64,000 nucleotides of DNA from assembly GCF_009910675.1 (NCBI RefSeq), contig NZ_RSEJ01000018.1:1-64000 (forward strand). The letters are read 5' to 3'. Source of the DNA: Photobacterium alginatilyticum. Its GTDB lineage: Bacteria; Pseudomonadota; Gammaproteobacteria; Enterobacterales; Vibrionaceae. The notes beneath the pieces were generated by a model that was not told where the DNA came from, did no database searches, and worked only from the letters and a program-made list of their open reading frames with translations. Positions 62,668 through 64,000 of this stretch are shown piece by piece (position 1 is the first letter of the stretch; every line of letters starts with the position of its first letter). Both the position numbers and the translations under genes were made by a program.

Positions 62668-64000
62668 TAATGGATGGTGTAATCAAAGTAATCAAAAACA
62701 GTATTATTGATGCTTTTTCAGCCACTCTTTTCTTCAATGTAACCCTATAAACTATAATCTAGTTAATCAAACAAAAGGGCTGGATTCATGAGTTCAATAC
62801 GGGTTGTATCTGTCGTTAAAATCCGAGTGCAGAAAGCAGGCACTAGCAGTTATGCGGTACTGCCAGTCATCATGATAGATGGTGAAGGTGTGTTGGCCTC
62901 ACATGCTCAATATCTGTATCAACATAAAAGAAAATCCATAACGTGGCTAAATGATAATGCTAGAGCAGTTGGGTTATTTTTGCGTTACACGATTAATCGA
63001 CATAATGATTTTGAAGATCCAGTTTCGATGTTTCGGGAATTTAGAGACGATTTGGAAACTGGGACTATAGACCTGCAGGGAGAAGATCCTACTGGGTTGT
63101 ATTGGAAGGCTAGGCGTTCAAAGAATGTGGAAACTATTATTAGGTATATCACCCAGTTTAGCGATTGGCAGTATGATAAGGCGAACCGAAAGGCCATCGA
63201 AAATAACGAAGATGTTAAAGCAGTTCTGATTAATCCATGGCGCAAAGCTACGAGCGCAGAGAAATATGTAGCTTATGCTGCATATCATAACCGCGTCTCA
63301 AGAGCATTTTTGTCTTATACGTTCGATGGTGAGAGAGCTTTTAAAGAAGCTGATACTACTCGTGAAGTTCGAGTCTCGAATCATGATTATTTTGGTACGC
63401 AGGACGAAGACGTATATAAGTTTCCTGATGATAGAATATGGGATCTATGTGAGGCGTTTAAATTGCCTGGAGCGCGTCCTAATAGCCCTATTCATGAACG
63501 GCTAAATTTGCGCAATGTACTAATAACGTTGTTGTTACACTTTGGAGCGCGTCGTGTCTCTGAACCTTTCCATCTTTATATGTGTGACATTATGCGAGAC
63601 CCTGCCAATCAAGAATCGGCACTGGTTAAGTTGCATCATCCAAGCAATTCACCTTCTCCAGTCAACGAAGATGAAACAAGACGGGATTATCTTGCAAAGT
63701 GCGGTTTACGACCTCGTAACGACAATATAAACCCAAAGAACTACCACTCTGGTTTTAAAAATTTAGCTCTCAATGACAAGGGGTACACGATTGTTCAATG
63801 GTTTCCCGCACACATTGGTATCTATTTTATGGCTCTCTGGAATCTTTACGTAGAGCACCAACGCATTCCCCCGAAAAAAGGTGAGCCAAATCACCCATTT
63901 GCATTTACAAATCAATATGGTCAGCCAGCCTCCCGTAGGGCTTACAGAGATGCCCACAACAATGCGGTACGGGCAATTGGACTCGTGCCCAAAAAAAAGC
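62668..64000. mobile_element. Left end of a mobile island inserted in the SPFH gene
   Basis: Foreign sequence begins within about 20 bases of 62668, directly in the SPFH coding region. It opens with AT-rich DNA containing the direct repeat GATTACTTTGATTAC (minus strand) and a recombinase gene running off the window. The rest of the island, and the other half of the SPFH gene, lie outside. Boundary position is approximate. Confidence 0.6.
62788..64000 (+). CDS. Tyrosine-recombinase-like protein, partial (GmtY-like)
   Basis: An uninterrupted frame of 404 codons from an ATG at 62788 to the window edge; the stop lies outside. The N-terminal part (KAGTSSYAVLPVIMIDGEGVLASHAQYL) and the middle DPTGLYW and ITQFSDWQY are like those I recall from GmtY of Gamma-Mobile-Trio islands. 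LLLHFGARRVSEPFHL around residue 258 matches the Arg box of tyrosine recombinases; the later His and Tyr boxes would fall past the edge. It stands first in DNA inserted in the SPFH gene, the usual place for an integrase. The recombinase assignment is fairly sure, the GmtY link moderate. Confidence 0.65.
   Translation, partial: MSSIRVVSVVKIRVQKAGTSSYAVLPVIMIDGEGVLASHAQYLYQHKRKSITWLNDNARAVGLFLRYTINRHNDFEDPVSMFREFRDDLETGTIDLQGEDPTGLYWKARRSKNVETIIRYITQFSDWQYDKANRKAIENNEDVKAVLINPWRKATSAEKYVAYAAYHNRVSRAFLSYTFDGERAFKEADTTREVRVSNHDYFGTQDEDVYKFPDDRIWDLCEAFKLPGARPNSPIHERLNLRNVLITLLLHFGARRVSEPFHLYMCDIMRDPANQESALVKLHHPSNSPSPVNEDETRRDYLAKCGLRPRNDNINPKNYHSGFKNLALNDKGYTIVQWFPAHIGIYFMALWNLYVEHQRIPPKKGEPNHPFAFTNQYGQPASRRAYRDAHNNAVRAIGLVPKKK

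Noticed and set aside
1-64000. CRISPR array, tRNA or rRNA genes
   Set aside because: No regularly spaced repeats with unique spacers and no tRNA-like cloverleaf or rRNA sequence were noticed; short repeats found are in-frame protein repeats or attC sites.

Overview
The window is a chromosomal segment of a gamma-proteobacterium, most probably a member of the Vibrionaceae. The evidence is a Vibrio-type integron integrase with VCR-like attC sites, a TonB2-type cluster (DUF3450-ttpC-exbB2-exbD2-tonB2-TPR) in the usual Vibrio order, a DUF3622 gene, and the style of the core genes. I cannot fix the genus. A complete complex I operon is unusual for Vibrio proper, so a Photobacterium/Grimontia/Enterovibrio-like organism is possible.

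Layout. (1) 1-2958: the attI-proximal end of a chromosomal integron. Cassettes read leftwards, with attC sites at about 140-248 and 1157-1278. One cassette encodes an L,D-transpeptidase-like protein resembling Tlde1 toxins plus an overlapping small membrane protein that looks like its immunity partner. The integrase gene follows, with a LexA-like box just before its start. (2) 3.2-22.0 kb, almost all on the minus strand: a metal-acquisition block with three Fur-like boxes. A TonB-dependent receptor and a dedicated TonB2 energiser serve the outer membrane. A nine-gene operon (PepSY, DUF2271, DUF4198, two small accessory proteins, two ZnuA-like binding proteins, ATPase, permease) serves the periplasm and inner membrane. 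A subtilisin-like protease and an EF-G-like GTPase lie between them. (3) 22.3-25.2 kb: a conserved hypothetical, a histidine kinase without a neighbouring regulator, and a lipoprotein. (4) 25.4-41.9 kb: a continuous nuoA-N operon in which the usual single nuoL is replaced by three genes: a MrpD-like subunit, a small two-helix protein and a NuoL-like 622-residue subunit. The predicted complex has four antiporter-like subunits instead of three. (5) 42.0-61.6 kb: housekeeping and accessory genes, including an L,D-transpeptidase, acyl desaturase, cupin, msrPQ, MATE and EamA transporters, an exported amidohydrolase with a CRP-like site, a 2OG-Fe(II) oxygenase, gloA, a GNAT/methyltransferase pair, and a VOC/MDR pair divergent from a LysR regulator. 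(6) 61.7-64.0 kb: an nfeD-SPFH operon whose SPFH gene lost its N-terminal part where foreign DNA begins. That DNA opens with a tyrosine-recombinase-like gene, resembling GmtY of Gamma-Mobile-Trio islands, which is open to the window edge.

The points most worth following are the integron-borne effector/immunity-like pair, the four-antiporter complex I with pentapeptide tandem repeats in several subunits, and the mobile-island boundary at the right end. All family assignments come from reading the proteins; no database search was possible.
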